Positions 23,899-38,838 are shown, counted from the stretch's first letter. The stretch is 64,000 bases of DNA from Brachypodium distachyon (GCF_000005505.3 NC_016133.3:59175237-59239236), one strand, 5' to 3'. The notes: generated from the letters alone by a model not told the origin. Program-made: numbers and translations.

Positions 23899-26800
23899 TT
23901 ACTGCATGTCAGCTAGCTCACACACTGTACTGTTCTCAGTGTTATTACTGCTTGTCCCCTTTGCTGAATCTCTCCAAGTAGCATCTTGTGCATAAATTTC
24001 CAAAGAAGGCATTGGTACCAGAGCAGTTGCAATTTCATCTACACCAAAAGGATCGATGGGAATATTCTGCAGCAATCATATCAAGCCAGTAAGTAGAGTT
24101 CAGCTACCTTGTTCAACCAGGTTTCTAAGAAAATCATACAACTCACCTCAGTAAAGAAGATAGAGGTTCAGAGCAACATCTGAGGGAGTGCGACTCACCA
24201 CATGGTCGCCATCCAAGTCTTCTAAATCCTCTTTCATTTCCTCAGGTTCAGCTTCTTTTGGTTCCTTGTCCTTAGAGAAAACTGAAGAATAACAGGAATA
24301 AGTTGATAAATATCTTCTTCTCAAAAAAAAAAGTTGATGAATATCCCATTTTATTTTCATTTTTATCTTCCACGTTGAGTAGCACTATCACTATCTCCAT
24401 AGCAATCTTTTTTATTTCTGATTTTAGGAAGAGACAAACATATTGGACAGTATGCTACCCTCCAACGGAGTGAGTGCACATTGCTCTATGCAAAGCTACT
24501 TCAGATCTACAAATATTTTATTTTTCATCAAAGCAAGCAGCAATCAAATCATACCAATAACAGGACCTGATTTCAGAAATTTCTTTTCACAGGCATTCAC
24601 CTTTTTCACTTCCAGCATTTGTGGGCAGTTCTTGGGGAGCCTCCATGATGCTGATGTCATTACAAGATGAAGCAGAGACAGATTCTGGCTTCAAAGATCC
24701 TTCTTGAAGACCAAGAAGACTTGTCGTGTTAATCTGTGCAGTATGCACAGCAGAACCTGAATTGTTAGAAATTTTCTCAACATTGTTGTCACCATCTAGG
24801 GATATTGATGTCCCCTCAAAACTGAAGATGCCATCGTAAAGTATCTCAGATGATAATCTATCTGCACCCTGAAGAGTCTCCGCCAGAATGGTTTCTGGAA
24901 CATCTACGGACTCTGAACTGCTAAAATGATTTTCAGAAGCGTAAACATCCTCAACACGCAATATGGTCTCATCTTGTTGCTGAGTCTCTTCCTGATCAAT
25001 CCCCAAAGGTGCAGCTAAGTTGACCTCTTTAGAACATGACGGTGACTTCACACTGCCTAAATCATTTGCAGCTTGGGAAACTCCGTCTGGTAAAACCAAA
25101 ATCTCCTCAAAACTTAAGGGGTCCTGAGGTGATTCTTTTTCGCTGGGGCAATGACTCTCCACTTTCTGGGGAAGATCCGAAGCATAATCATTAGACAAAT
25201 AAGTCTGAGTATCATTAATATCATCAGGAGACATGTAGGTCCTTGGAAGAGTAAAAATGTCTTCATACTGAGACTCGGACAACCTTGGTTCAGCAGTTTG
25301 CAGAGCTACAGTTGATGTTTTGTTGCCATCTTGATCATCATCACTTGTATTGGCCAAATAATTTTCAGCATTGTTGACCTCCTTAGGAGACATTTTAGTC
25401 TCCTGAAAAGTAAAATCATTTTCACATTGCATCTCAGAGAACCCCTGACCAGTTTGCAATGGCTCAAATGCATCGACTATTGGAGCAAACGAAGAGGACA
25501 GTAAGTCCAACTGTTTATCTGATTGTCTCGTGCCATTGCTTACATCTGGAGCTACAAGAGTGCCCAAAAAGTTTGAAGAAACTTCATGTAGTGAACCAGC
25601 AGTTGCTTCTTCAGCAACATTTAGAGTTTCAATCATGTTGGCCTCTAGAATAACAGCAGTCCTCGGGTTGTTTGCATAATTTTCTGTACAGTCCATGTTG
25701 GGAAATATCACAGGGTGCCTCTCATCAAAGCTAAAATCAAGATCATTTTCAGGTTCAGAAGATGTGCCACCTCTGAGAATTTCTGGGATCTTAACATCTG
25801 AAACACATGAAGATGATCTGGAATAGAGCGAAAATATTTCAGAGTTTATGCCCTCGTCTGAAGATGCCAGACTTCCATCGAGAAGAACTTCCTGTAATGT
25901 TTCAGATGGAGCGTGCTCACGGTCACGGGGAGATTGAATTCCATAGCTGTCGGGGATACATTCAGAAGATCCAGAGTTGTCTGGCAATATTTCTGTACTG
26001 ATAACCTCATCTAGCAAGTTGGGAATATCCAGAGAAGTGAAAGCCATTTCATCTTCAGACTTAGGAAGTCCACCCTGACCACCAGAGGGTGATTGGACTT
26101 CGACTTTATCATTATTGATCTCACCTGAAGATAAGAATATTTCTTCGGAATGACAAGTGCTTTCATGTGGTAGCGCAGACAATGCTTCCTGATCACCTTG
26201 AAGAACTTCTTTTACATTGACGTCTGGGACACACTGAGCAGACATTGAATTGCTTACCAAATTTTCAGTGTTACTACTATCATCTGGAGACACGACAACA
26301 AGCTTTTGATGATTAAATGCTCCCTCATCTTCTGATTCGGACAAAACTTCTTCGGAAACTTCATGAAGTTCGGCCATCTTGACCTCTTCACTGCATAACA
26401 AAAACTCTGGTGAAACTAATGAATCCTCAGCAGCATCAACTACAAGTGTATCCAGAAAAGGCTCATTCTCCAGATTAAAAGGTAGGCCCTTCTGCTCATT
26501 TAAGTGCAGGTCAGACGTTTCATCCTCCTTCGAGTCCTCATCACCCTCCGCGAGTAACTCTGGAAATGCAGGATAGTTCAATTCAGGACTGACTGTAACA
26601 GAGCTGACAATTCCAAGAACTTCCGTCATCTTCGCATCTTGGCTGCATAAAGAGAACTCTGAAGTTTCCAACCACTTATCAGTAGTACTGGCCACATGCT
26701 CACTTTGCGGAGCTTCATCCTCCAGATTGACAAGTGTATCATTCTCCTTCTCTGTGTATAATTCACACATTTCTTTCTCCCTAGCATCCTCACCACCCTC

Positions 26801-29503
26801 TTCAGCTAACTCCCTAACATTTTCAGCAACTTCCATTTTCTCAGTCCCGTGACTGCTTAAAGAGAACTCTGGAGTCTCCAAGCAATGTTCAATATTCTTT
26901 ACTGCATGTGGGCATATTGAAACCTCCTCAACAAAATTGGATGGCATCATGTTTTCCTCTGCTACGTGAAAGCCAGACGATTCTAGGTCCTCGATTCCCT
27001 GATCAAGTAACCCTGGAAGAAGGTTCAATGTAGGACTGACTGTATCAATGTTCACAATAGCTGCACTGCTGCGAATATTCCTACAGACAGATGGCAATGG
27101 ATAGGTCTCTTCATCAGAAGAAATTATCACTCCGCTGTCAACGACAGAACATGGAGTAGGGATGTTCTCTGAAGTCAAAGGATATGTGTGCAGCGGTGCT
27201 AATTTGTATGACTCAAGCAACGATTCCTCTTTGACACCTTCTGCAAGCAACTTCTCGGAGGTTCCTGATGTAGATAGTACTACATCAGATGGGTTAAGGC
27301 TCAAGGCATTTAAGATACTATGAGCAACAAAGTACTCCGGTGGAGATGCAGGAGCTTCGTCAATAAAAACAGTAGAGAATTCAAGATTTTCTGGTAGAGA
27401 CAGTGAATGTTCCTCACTAACTTTGTACAATTCTACAGGTGGCAAGGATGAAATCCCATGTTCGCTTAAGCGTGAATCATCACTGTCACGGAAACTACTA
27501 TGAGAACCAACTGGGGAGGTGGGATTCTCCTTGCTGGGACTGGAACGAGTGTCCACAGTGTCACATAATCCACCGAATCCTTCTTCCTCACCATCTCCTG
27601 CAGGCAATTCATGAGGGATATTTGCAGGTTCAGCAAGCATGCTGGATATAGCAGATCTTGAACGGTGATTATCACCAACATGTACATGCTGGTTTGAATG
27701 TGCGGAGACAGATGGTGTTTTCTGTGTCCTTTCCTCACTGCTTTCTATAGCACTGCTGTTGGTCGTGTATGTTTTTCCACTTGAGAATCTTCTCTGTCGT
27801 AGGCCATCTGATGGCATTGGCTGGAAGTCCTTGCTATGACCCCAAGCCATATCTGCTTGAACATCATCTCTCAGGTTAATACTCGACTGGCACTGTTTAC
27901 TAAGCTTAGGAGTTTGTGCCATGAAATCAGTTGCAACCAAAGAATTAGTAGCGTCGTTCATATCATCACAGTTCTGCACCAGCACAGAAATACTGATTAT
28001 GTTGAGTATAAGGATGATATCAGAAGAACAGGACAAAGATGACTAAACCCACATAAAGCCAATACTGAGACAACAAAAGGGACACTTGGCAGGTAAAATT
28101 TACATGCAGAGTATTAGGTTGGTTAAAACAAACAGACCTGGATGTTTCTTTGGTTGTTCTGATCGAACTCCCTTGGTTCACTATCAATTTTCTGCTGCTC
28201 CTCTTGAAGCCTTTCAAGCCTTTTTTTGTACTTGAGATCAACTGCAGTGAAAGATGAGCTGTGGTCACTTAGGACATACTCCTATTTGGCAACAACACAT
28301 TCTCTATGTAAAGAAATTCATGTAATTACTGGCGGTTCAAGAAGATTTTGCTACTCAAACTTTAATAAACAGGTTTCCCACTCCAGATTGAGTGACCAGG
28401 GAGGAAAAATTATTTTGATCTAGCAACATCATTCATATATATTGGGTATGTGGAATAAGAGTGAAGTGTACGAAGGAGATGTGCGAGGAAGGTAAAAAGC
28501 AAGAAATGGGATAAGTGATGATAATTACGCATTCTGGTGAAGCGTACGAAGGCAGCGTAAATGAGTGTAGCTAGAGCAGGGATTACGAGCATGGGCAGTG
28601 CTTGGATGGGTTGCCTCCAGCTCAAACTCCGCCTCCTTGCCCTCCAGAAAGCATATACGAATACAAGCACCTGTACGATAGATGGAAAATCCATACAAAC
28701 CCTGAGCCGAGACAACAAATAATGAAACAAATATATCCATGCGGCCTACTCCACCAAAGAGGGGAACAATAAACCCTAAGCCAATAATTATAAAATTCTT
28801 CCGAAATGGAAATCGCATAAGAGGTTTCTCCGATCGGGCAGTTCATGAATGTGTTGGAAGTCGGTCCGGTGAGTAAGCAAGAATCTCATATGTGACTTTA
28901 GTTTGAAAGTCCGCTTGTGCATCGCTACATGCCAAAAGAGGCAAGAACTGACTGATCGTCAGTAACAAATATCTCTAGTTCCAAAGATGCCAAAATTGGA
29001 GGGCAACGAACTGCGCATGGAATGGATGGATAAATGATCGCTAGTAAATAACTCCTGTTTCTTAATTCTCGATCAAAAGTACCCATACACGATCGTGATT
29101 CGCGAGCACTAGCAACTACGAGTTGACTGCTGGCGTTTGCGTGCGCATAGAAGCAAACACCCGAAGGCCGAAGCGAAGCCCCCGCTCCTGGGTCAATCTC
29201 TGTCGGGAACGAGAGGCGAGCAAGCAAGCAAGCGAAAACCAGAGAGCTCACCTCGAGGTTGAAGGATACGAAGGCGAGCTTCCGGCCGACCCGCCGCGCC
29301 GCCGCCGCTCGCCTCACCAGTCGCGACCGCACGGCTTCCTCCCCTTCGTTTCCGCCGTCGCCTGTGGCCTCTCCTCGCCGGTGGCGCCAACTGGAAGCCG
29401 CGGCGTGGAGGCGCGACCATACGCCGGAGAAGAGCCCGGCCGGGGCGGCGTCGCCGGCGGCCGCCATGGATGGGGGCGGAGAGGGTGGTGGCTGGCTGGC
29501 CAT
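23899..29503 (-). CDS. Membrane protein with Lunapark-like N-terminus and long acidic repetitive tail
   Basis: Coding exons: 29252-29503, 28529-28670, 28138-28241, 24601-27973, 24555-24566 (12-bp microexon, uncertain; skipping it keeps frame), 24199-24281, 23899-24066; about 1,377 residues. Residues 1-84 are Ala/Arg-rich and start MASQPPPSPPP. Two membrane segments follow: KLAFVSFNLEVLVFVYAFW (about 73-91) and ALPMLVIPALATLIYAAFV (about 107-125), then RFTRM and a charged helix (KYKKRLERLQEEQQKIDSE). This layout and the RF-x-x-M junction match plant Lunapark proteins, which stabilise three-way junctions of the tubular ER. Lunapark's C-terminal zinc ribbon is absent. In its place one 3.37-kb exon encodes about 1,120 residues rich in Glu, Ser and Leu with degenerate repeats. 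The neighbouring gene at 30520-31398 is a paralogue with matching intron phases. Function of the tail is unknown. Confidence 0.8.
24601..27973 (-). repeat. Degenerate internal repeats in the giant acidic exon
   Basis: The protein repeats a unit of about 70-90 residues centred on a motif like E-F-x-L-x-S-x-x-x-x-K-M-x-E-V. Three clear copies are ETPEFSLSSHGTEKMEV, ETSEFSLCSQDAKMTEV and VSPEFLLCSEEVKMAEL. Weaker copies of an SS-x-C-(I/V)-x-D unit occur further on (GSSECIPDSYG, RSSSCVSDVKI). Acidic runs and Ser-rich links lie between. The exon is open for 1,124 codons, which argues for selection on the reading frame. Confidence 0.6.
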
Positions 29504-30519
29504 GTCTCTTTTTTGGGTGGGAAAAATGGAAAAGAATGGATTTTCCTGACCAATTAGAAACGTGTAGCCCACCACTACAGCACTGCGCTGCCTTTCTTTC
29601 TTTTTCTTCTTTTCCTTTTTAGCTGTCATTTTTAGTCTTTATCAGAAAATTTTAAAAAAAGATATCATTTCTGTATGGTGAATTCTGGTAGAGTGCCATC
29701 TGAAAATTGAAGAGAAAATACCTTTTCTGTTTTCTGCTCTTCTTCATTTCATACCTCTTCTTTTAACGAAAAAAATGGCATCTTTGGTTCTATAGAAGTG
29801 ATGATGTTTTGGAGCTAGGAAAATCAAGTCAAAAGTTGCTGGATTTGCCAGTTCATAAACGGATGTTTGCAGTGGTTCTATATCATGTCTTGAGGATTGA
29901 TATGTCAAAGATTCTAGACAGATCATGCATATACAGTACAGATAGACTCCAACCCACTAATGCCAACCCACAAAGGCAAACTTTGTCTAGTGCCAACTAA
30001 CTGTAACTGCCTATTAATCTGCCAACCTCAATTTCAGCCAAATGAAACAAACAAAAATTGCATCCCAATAATGTAGCATGGTAGTAGTAGTAGCTTTGGC
30101 ATCTGCATGCACTAGTTGAGGCTGTATTTTCTTACATGAGTTCCATATGTATCTCCAATCTTATTTTGTCAACAGGAAGGCAGAATGAAAGCAATTTTTT
30201 TTTGTCAGAACTCTCTGTACAAGGTCCAGTATGTCTCGAGACACTCTAGCAGAATTAATGGAGCATCGAAAATTCACAATCTGAATTGAATCAATAGCTA
30301 GGCCACTGTTACATTGATTAACGGCACTGCATTTCGTATAAAATTTGCAACACCATGCAGCTGCAAAGGCAATCATGGAGTATAATGCACTTGTATTACA
30401 TTACAAGAACAGAAGGGGAAATTAAAACAAATCAATATCCCATTGCTGCATATACATGTCGATCGTCAATTAATGGCGGATAAGATCGATCGTACGTATG
30501 CGACAAGCTAGATTTTACA
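29504..30519. other. Spacer between the two Lunapark-like genes
   Basis: About 1 kb. The part next to 29504 is the leader and promoter of the acidic-tail gene; the rest includes the 3' UTR of the short paralogue. AT-rich, with no other gene or bounded repeat seen. Confidence 0.4.
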
Positions 30520-31398
30520 TCATTCATCGCCGATGTGGAAGCTCAGTCGCGATTGAGTCCTCTTGAGCTTTGCTGCTGCTGCTGCAATCGGCTCAGCAGC
30601 AGAAGAACTAATAGCACCATCAGCATCTGGATCATACTTCTGCATCCATCTAATATACATCAGGGTACATATACATATAGCATGTAAATTAGAACTATAT
30701 ATACTTGTGAGAATTCGTGATTATTTCATTCTATATATAAATGTAATGTGGATGCAGACCTGGATGAGCATCTGCATGTTGTGGTGGCTGCCCCTGAACT
30801 GCCCGATCCTGGCCTTCCTCTCTGCTAGTAGCGTCTTCAGCTTCTGCTCGTCCCTCGCATCAACTGCATCCACGCATACAAAATGAATTATCAAGCAAGA
30901 CAAAGATTAAGATTTGATATGCCATGGCCAAGGCCTTACACATTTTCTGGAACCTTGCAAATGCTGCCAAGGCGACGGTGGCTACGGCAGGGACAGCGAG
31001 CAGAGGAAGCAGAAGCAGCTTCTTCTTGCTATGCCGGCCGGCCGCCATGCGCCGTCTTCGCGCCGCCCAGTACGCGTGGATGAATGCCACAAACTGCTGG
31101 CCGGCAATTCAGCAGCATATATGTATATCAACAAGAAAGAGTGGCTGAGGAAGAAGAAGAAGATGAAGGAGGGGACCTCGAGGCTGAGGGAGGCGAAGGC
31201 GATCCGGCGGCGGACGAGGCGGGCGGCGGCTTGGCGGCTGTGGATGGCCGCCCTGACGCCGGCCTCCTCGTCTCCGATGGCGCGCAGCCGCCGCTCTACC
31301 GCGGCCGGGTCGCCGGCAGCGTCGCCGAGCTTCCACCAGACGCCCGAGAAGGACCCCGCGCGGGCCAGCCGCTTCGCCGCCGGCGCCGCCTCCTCCAT
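30520..31398 (-). CDS. Short Lunapark-like membrane protein without zinc ribbon
   Basis: Exons: 31177-31398, 30940-31093, 30760-30863, 30520-30639; 600 nt, 199 residues. Residues 1-74 are the N-terminal cytosolic part with a charged helix (RLRAIGDEEAGVRAAIHSRQ). Two membrane segments follow (IAFASLSLEFVAFIHAYW and LLLLPLLAVPAVATVALAAF), then ARFQKM and a second charged helix (DARDEQKLKTLLAERKARI). QKYDPDADG precedes the final HIGDE. As I remember Arabidopsis LNP proteins, they share this order up to a GDE motif and then continue to a Cys4 zinc ribbon. Here a stop follows GDE directly, so the ribbon used for dimerisation is missing. It may be a dominant or regulatory form, or a truncated duplicate. 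The donor after exon 1 (GAG/gtcccc) is weak. The third exon is 104 bp, the same as in the neighbouring paralogue. Confidence 0.82.
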
Positions 31399-32093
31399 CG
31401 ATCGATAGCTAATCAAGCTTTTTTTTTCAGAAAGATATGTATAGCTAATAATTAAGCTTTCATTTCTCTTGATGGAATTATTCAAGTGCTGGTTTTTATA
31501 TGTGTGCTTGCCTGGAAAGGCTTTCTCTTTGCCGGATGGAAAATGGAGTTGTGCATTCATGTCAGCAAAATAGGCACCGACCACTCGGTACGTGCAAGAA
31601 CGAGCTTTCATTTGTTATTTTCAAAACGTTCGTTGTCATCACTCTCAATTTTTTTTATGTCAACATCAGTACGAGTGTCACAAATGTATAAATTATATGG
31701 CAGTTTTTCAACATCAAATATGGCGATTGGTCAGCACGTCAGTGAGTGGCACTACTCAAAACAAGCAAAACGTGAGCCCCAGCCAACTACATGACATCTT
31801 TTCAATCGAATCGAAAGGTCATTGCATTGAAACATCAAAAATCAAACAATACAGATAAGAGTGATCCAAAATTCTAATAAATTTAACAGGGTGTCATGTC
31901 CAAAGCAGAAAAGGCAATGATCGAGTGTTACACGAGCCGGTCCACTCTTGAAAATATATACACTTCATTCATGTCAACCGGACAAACCGCTTCTTAGGTT
32001 ACAGAGCAAATACAGCCACGGCCAAACATTTTTTTTCAACCCAAACCAAACAAAGACGCAGAAAGCTTCCAGTAGTTCGCACGCCACCTTTGC
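31399..32093. other. Spacer between Lunapark-like gene and eIF4A3 gene
   Basis: The promoter of the short Lunapark-like gene lies at the left and the 3' UTR of the helicase gene at the right. AT-rich, with no convincing additional gene. Confidence 0.4.
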
Positions 32094-35214
<3,121 letters not shown>

Positions 35215-35439
35215 TGTTGGCGAGGAAGCCGAAACCCTAGAGGACGTGGGGAGCAGCAGGACTGGACGGAGGGAGGGGCGGAGCTTTTGCGCGTGGGTAC
35301 CTCGCGAGTTGGGGTTTTGTTGATATATATAACTACAAGGCCGGTTTGAGATTGTGGTGAAGGGATGAGAAAGCTTCGTGGGATTTCAGGGGGGTTTATG
35401 TAAAAGAGAAAGTAGCTTGGTGGGGCCGCTATTGGGCTT

Positions 35440-35448
35440 CATTTTCAC
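35440..35448 (+). repeat. Left target-site duplication of the Mutator-like element
   Basis: CATTTTCAC, identical to 37632-37640 on the other side of the element. The outermost one or two bases of the element are ambiguous because AC is shared with the terminus. Confidence 0.8.
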
Positions 35449-36034
35449 CGAAAATCGACAAAATTGACCCAAACTCGAAAGGAATTTGAAATCTGGATTC
35501 CGTGCGAAACTAATTCACAAATCTGACCCTTCTTCTTAGCGCCTGCACACGAGGCGCTAAACCCTCAGCATAACGCCCTGCAACGTGGCGTTAAACCCGT
35601 GCCAGCATGGCGCAGCCGGGCCCCACGCGCGCTCATGTAGCGCCTCATGCCGCGGCGCTATACCCTGGGCATAACGCCTGGTCACTCGGCGCTATCCCCC
35701 CCGTGCCCTAAAGTGGCCAAACCGTTCGGGCCGGAGGCACAGGCAGACAGATAGAAGGAGGCTGTCCATCGGCTGGCGGGTACAAGGGAATTACCCAGGT
35801 TCAAGGCCCTCAATGAGGTAATACGCCTGCGTCTTGCTCGTCAGAGATGGTATTGATGATGAGATTACAAGGATGCCGCGGGGGCTTAGGTGCGCAGATT
35901 AGATCTGGCGAGTGAATATGAGACGGCTTATCCTCCCTGGTTCCCCCTCCTAGTCCTTTATATACAGGAGTCTAGGTCTTGGGCGTGGAATCTAGGTTGG
36001 TTACAACAAAAAAAGAAACTCTAGATTATCTTTC

Positions 36035-36406
36035 TTATCTTGAGCCGCAATTCCAGGTGCTCGGGCTTCCTGGATTGTAGCGGGCTTCTGAATGGACCTT
36101 CAGTTGGGCCATAACGGGTATACCGAAGGTGAGGACCCAGTCGGGTATAACCATGTCAATCGACATGTCCTGAAGAGTCACGGTCATCTCCCCGGTACGG
36201 AGGTGAAACGTGTGCGTCTCAGGCCTCCACCGGTCGACAAGCACTGTGATTGCAGGAGCGTTCATCCAAGGTGTCGACCGGGTCACCATATGGATGAATG
36301 GGAGGAGCCCTGTCCTCAAGATGTAGGGTGTGTACCGCTCATCGTAAGACATGGCGGCGGGGGAGGCCCCGTGAGACCTAAGTTTTAGGGGTCCAAGATC
36401 CTGCAA
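36035..36406 (-). pseudogene. Plant mobile domain (PMD) remnant inside the Mutator-like element
   Basis: The frame shows the PMD signature: [56 protein letters not shown] proteins are commonly carried by Mutator-like and other transposons and also occur as host genes involved in silencing. After the LQD motif the usual LGLP-type continuation is lost and the frame ends about 40 residues later, so this is a truncated, decayed copy of a domain normally above 300 residues. Confidence 0.7.
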
Positions 36407-36990
36407 TTCAGAAGTACGATTGTGTTACTTACACTTGCGACATAACAAGTACAAAAGGAAGCAACATGCTAATTTTCATTACCATTTGTTCGTCCCGTAT
36501 CAAACGCCCACGGTGATGAACATCGTAGTGATCTTTCAGTAGCGCCATCCTACATATTCCAATTAAGACTACTAATAAGTCCGAGAAAATTGCTATGTGT
36601 CCAATTTGTAACACAAATTCATCACATTTAACAAGTTGCTATATCAAGTTGCAAAAATACATCCATAGGACCTAATATAAGCAAAAGCACTCACCATATA
36701 TGCCTCTATATGCCTCATCAAAAGAAAATATAACTTACGACCACATACAACAAATGAAACTTGTGCCTCAATACGCCTCAACTACAAAATTAATTGATTG
36801 TGCCACAATATTCTAAACATGATCAATGAGAATACTAAAACATAAAAATAGACCACACATTGTCAACATGATATTTGTGACTCCATTTTCGGTTGCATTC
36901 GAGCCTAATATAAACTTGCATTCAAGCCTAAAACATAAAAATAGACCACACATTGCATTCGAGCAACAATAATACCCATGTAGGCTCTAA

Positions 36991-37172
36991 GAAACAAAGA
37001 ATCATGGGATTCTTCCATGGAAAATCCCACATCCACACATAACCTAGGTTTTGCCCTAATTTGAGAAATGTAGGGATAGAAGAAACAAAAAATCATGGGA
37101 TTCTTCCATGGAAAATCCCACATCCACACATAACCTAGGTTTTGCCCTAATTTGAGAAATGTAGGGATAGAA
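36991..37172 (+). repeat. 91-bp tandem duplication
   Basis: Two head-to-tail copies (36991-37081 and 37082-37172), each starting GAAACAAA and including TCATGGGATTCTTCCATGGA and TAACCTAGGTTTTGCCC. They differ at only a base or two, so the duplication is young. It lies inside the Mutator-like element. Confidence 0.9.
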
Positions 37173-37640
37173 ACGAGTAGGTCGGAGGAGATTACCTTTG
37201 GGGGAGGAAGGGAGAAGAATTCCACGAAAAATTCCTTCAAAAGATGAGGATTTGAAGGGGAGATTTGAGGTGGGGGAGAGAGGAGGAGCCGCGCCCGCCC
37301 CTGTGTTCAACCGACGGCCTCCTTCTGTCTGTCTGCCTGTGCCTCCGGCCCGAGCGGTTCGGCTACTTTAGGGCATGGGGGGATAGTGCCGAGTGACCAG
37401 GTGTTATGCCCAGGGTATAGCGCCACGGCACGGGGTGCTACATGAGCCCGCGTGGGGCCCGGCTGCGCCACGCTGGCACGGGTTTAACGCCACGTTACAG
37501 GGCGTTATGCCGAGTGTTTAGCGCCTCGTGTGCAGGCGCTAAGAAGAAGGGTCAGATTTGTGAATTAGTTTCGGGCGGATTCCAGATTTCAAATTCCTTT
37601 CGAGTTTGGGTCAGTTTTGTCGATTTTCAGTCATTTTCAC

Positions 37641-38820
37641 TCCGGAGTAAATGGGCCGTAGTTATGGTGCAGTTTACTGAGTTCAAATACCGAGCTGAAA
37701 ACCTAGACGTCGACGCAGCTAAGGGTTTTGGGAGGATGACGACAAAGTTGTAGCCATCACAGGGATTTATCGGTTCTCCTCCTCGTCACCGGCCGTCATC
37801 TTGGTGTTGCGATGTGGGGCGAACCTCGGATCCCTCCTTTTCTTATAGCTTGGCGTGTTTAGTTTTCCTGATTTTTTCTCAAAGGTTGGAGCGGACGTGC
37901 GATCTCCCGAAACTGCCATGCTCCTCTCCTCGTCTTCCCGCATGTGAATTAATGCTTTTTCTCTCCCCTTCCTTTATTCTCTCCCGCATGCAACTCCCTC
38001 TCTCTCCTTCCTTTATTCTCTCGTCTTCTGCCCCGCATGCAACGCTCTCTCTCTCTCGCTCCTCTATTCTCTTCTCGTCTCCTTCCTCTATTCACTCAAT
38101 CTCCTTCATCATTTCCCATTTTCCCCAATCTTGGCTTTCTTTATGCCACCATTGTTTGCAGAGAGAGAAGTAGAGGGAAAACAACCATGGTTAAGGAGGA
38201 GGTCACTGGCGACCTGCATGCATCGGCGACGACACACTGCGGCGAGGGAAGAAATTGCTTAGACGCTGCTAGCTATGCGCGCCCAAGCCATGGCGGACAA
38301 GCATAAGCGCGCTGGCGAGGAGATGCGCGTCGATCGGTGTCGCGCAGCCGGCAGCCCTTTACCTGCGTGCGGCTGATATGTACGTGTGCGTGCGGCCGAA
38401 TTCTGCATCCGCGCGGCCGACTTGTACGTGCGAGCCGCCGGCAACGCGCAGCTGACGAGGTGCGAGCCGTCGCCGACGAGTTCAAGCCTGCTAGTGACGC
38501 GCGTGGCATCACCAGCTAGCGTCAAATCGCGTGGCCCTCTGCTAGGCGATCGAGCACGGCCGCAAGGACGATCTGCGCCCCGCCGACGAGGTCAAGCCTG
38601 GTCTTGCCGATGTGAACAGCTAAACACAATAGGTTAAGTGATTAACTGAGCTGCGGTCTGAATATTTGTTAGCAACCCCAACTGGATTCACTAACAACAA
38701 CTCGATTCAAAGTACCAGATACACCCAAGTACGAGATACAGCATGGGCCGACGAGGTCCCAGAGAAGATAAACAGTAACATATACTCTATTTGATAATTT
38801 GGTTGATGCCTCCTCGTTGC
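37641..38820. other. Spacer with polypyrimidine tract and a segment shared with 60.9 kb
   Basis: From about 37965 to 38110 the plus strand is dominated by C and T with repeated CTCTCTCTC. Around 38507-38571 there is a GC-rich segment also present at 60905-60961. The open frames here are compositional. No gene recognised. Confidence 0.45.
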
Positions 38821-38838
38821 TCCCCCTGTGCTCTTCTT

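Larger units (their letters stand above)
35449..37631. mobile_element. Mutator-like element with 316-bp terminal inverted repeats
   Basis: The left repeat (35449-35764) and right repeat (37315-37631) are near-identical inverted copies along their full length, for example ...GAAAATCGACAAAATTGACC at the left outer end. The element is flanked by a perfect 9-bp duplication CATTTTCAC at 35440-35448 and 37632-37640. Long TIRs and a 9-bp duplication are diagnostic of the Mutator superfamily. Each TIR contains several small palindromic units built on GGCGCTA / TAGCGCC. The inside holds a decayed plant-mobile-domain fragment (36035-36406), a 91-bp tandem duplication, and LTR-like sequence near 35765-36030. 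No MuDR transposase is recognisable, so it is non-autonomous. Confidence 0.88.

Noticed and set aside
24148..24360. 70-residue frame reading through 24199 to a stop at 24148
   Set aside because: A good donor (GTG/gtgagt) at 24199 and a phase-matched, coding-like exon at 24066 give a better model than readthrough into the intron.
37442..37753. 103-residue frame
   Set aside because: Most of it is the right terminal inverted repeat of the Mutator-like element read through.
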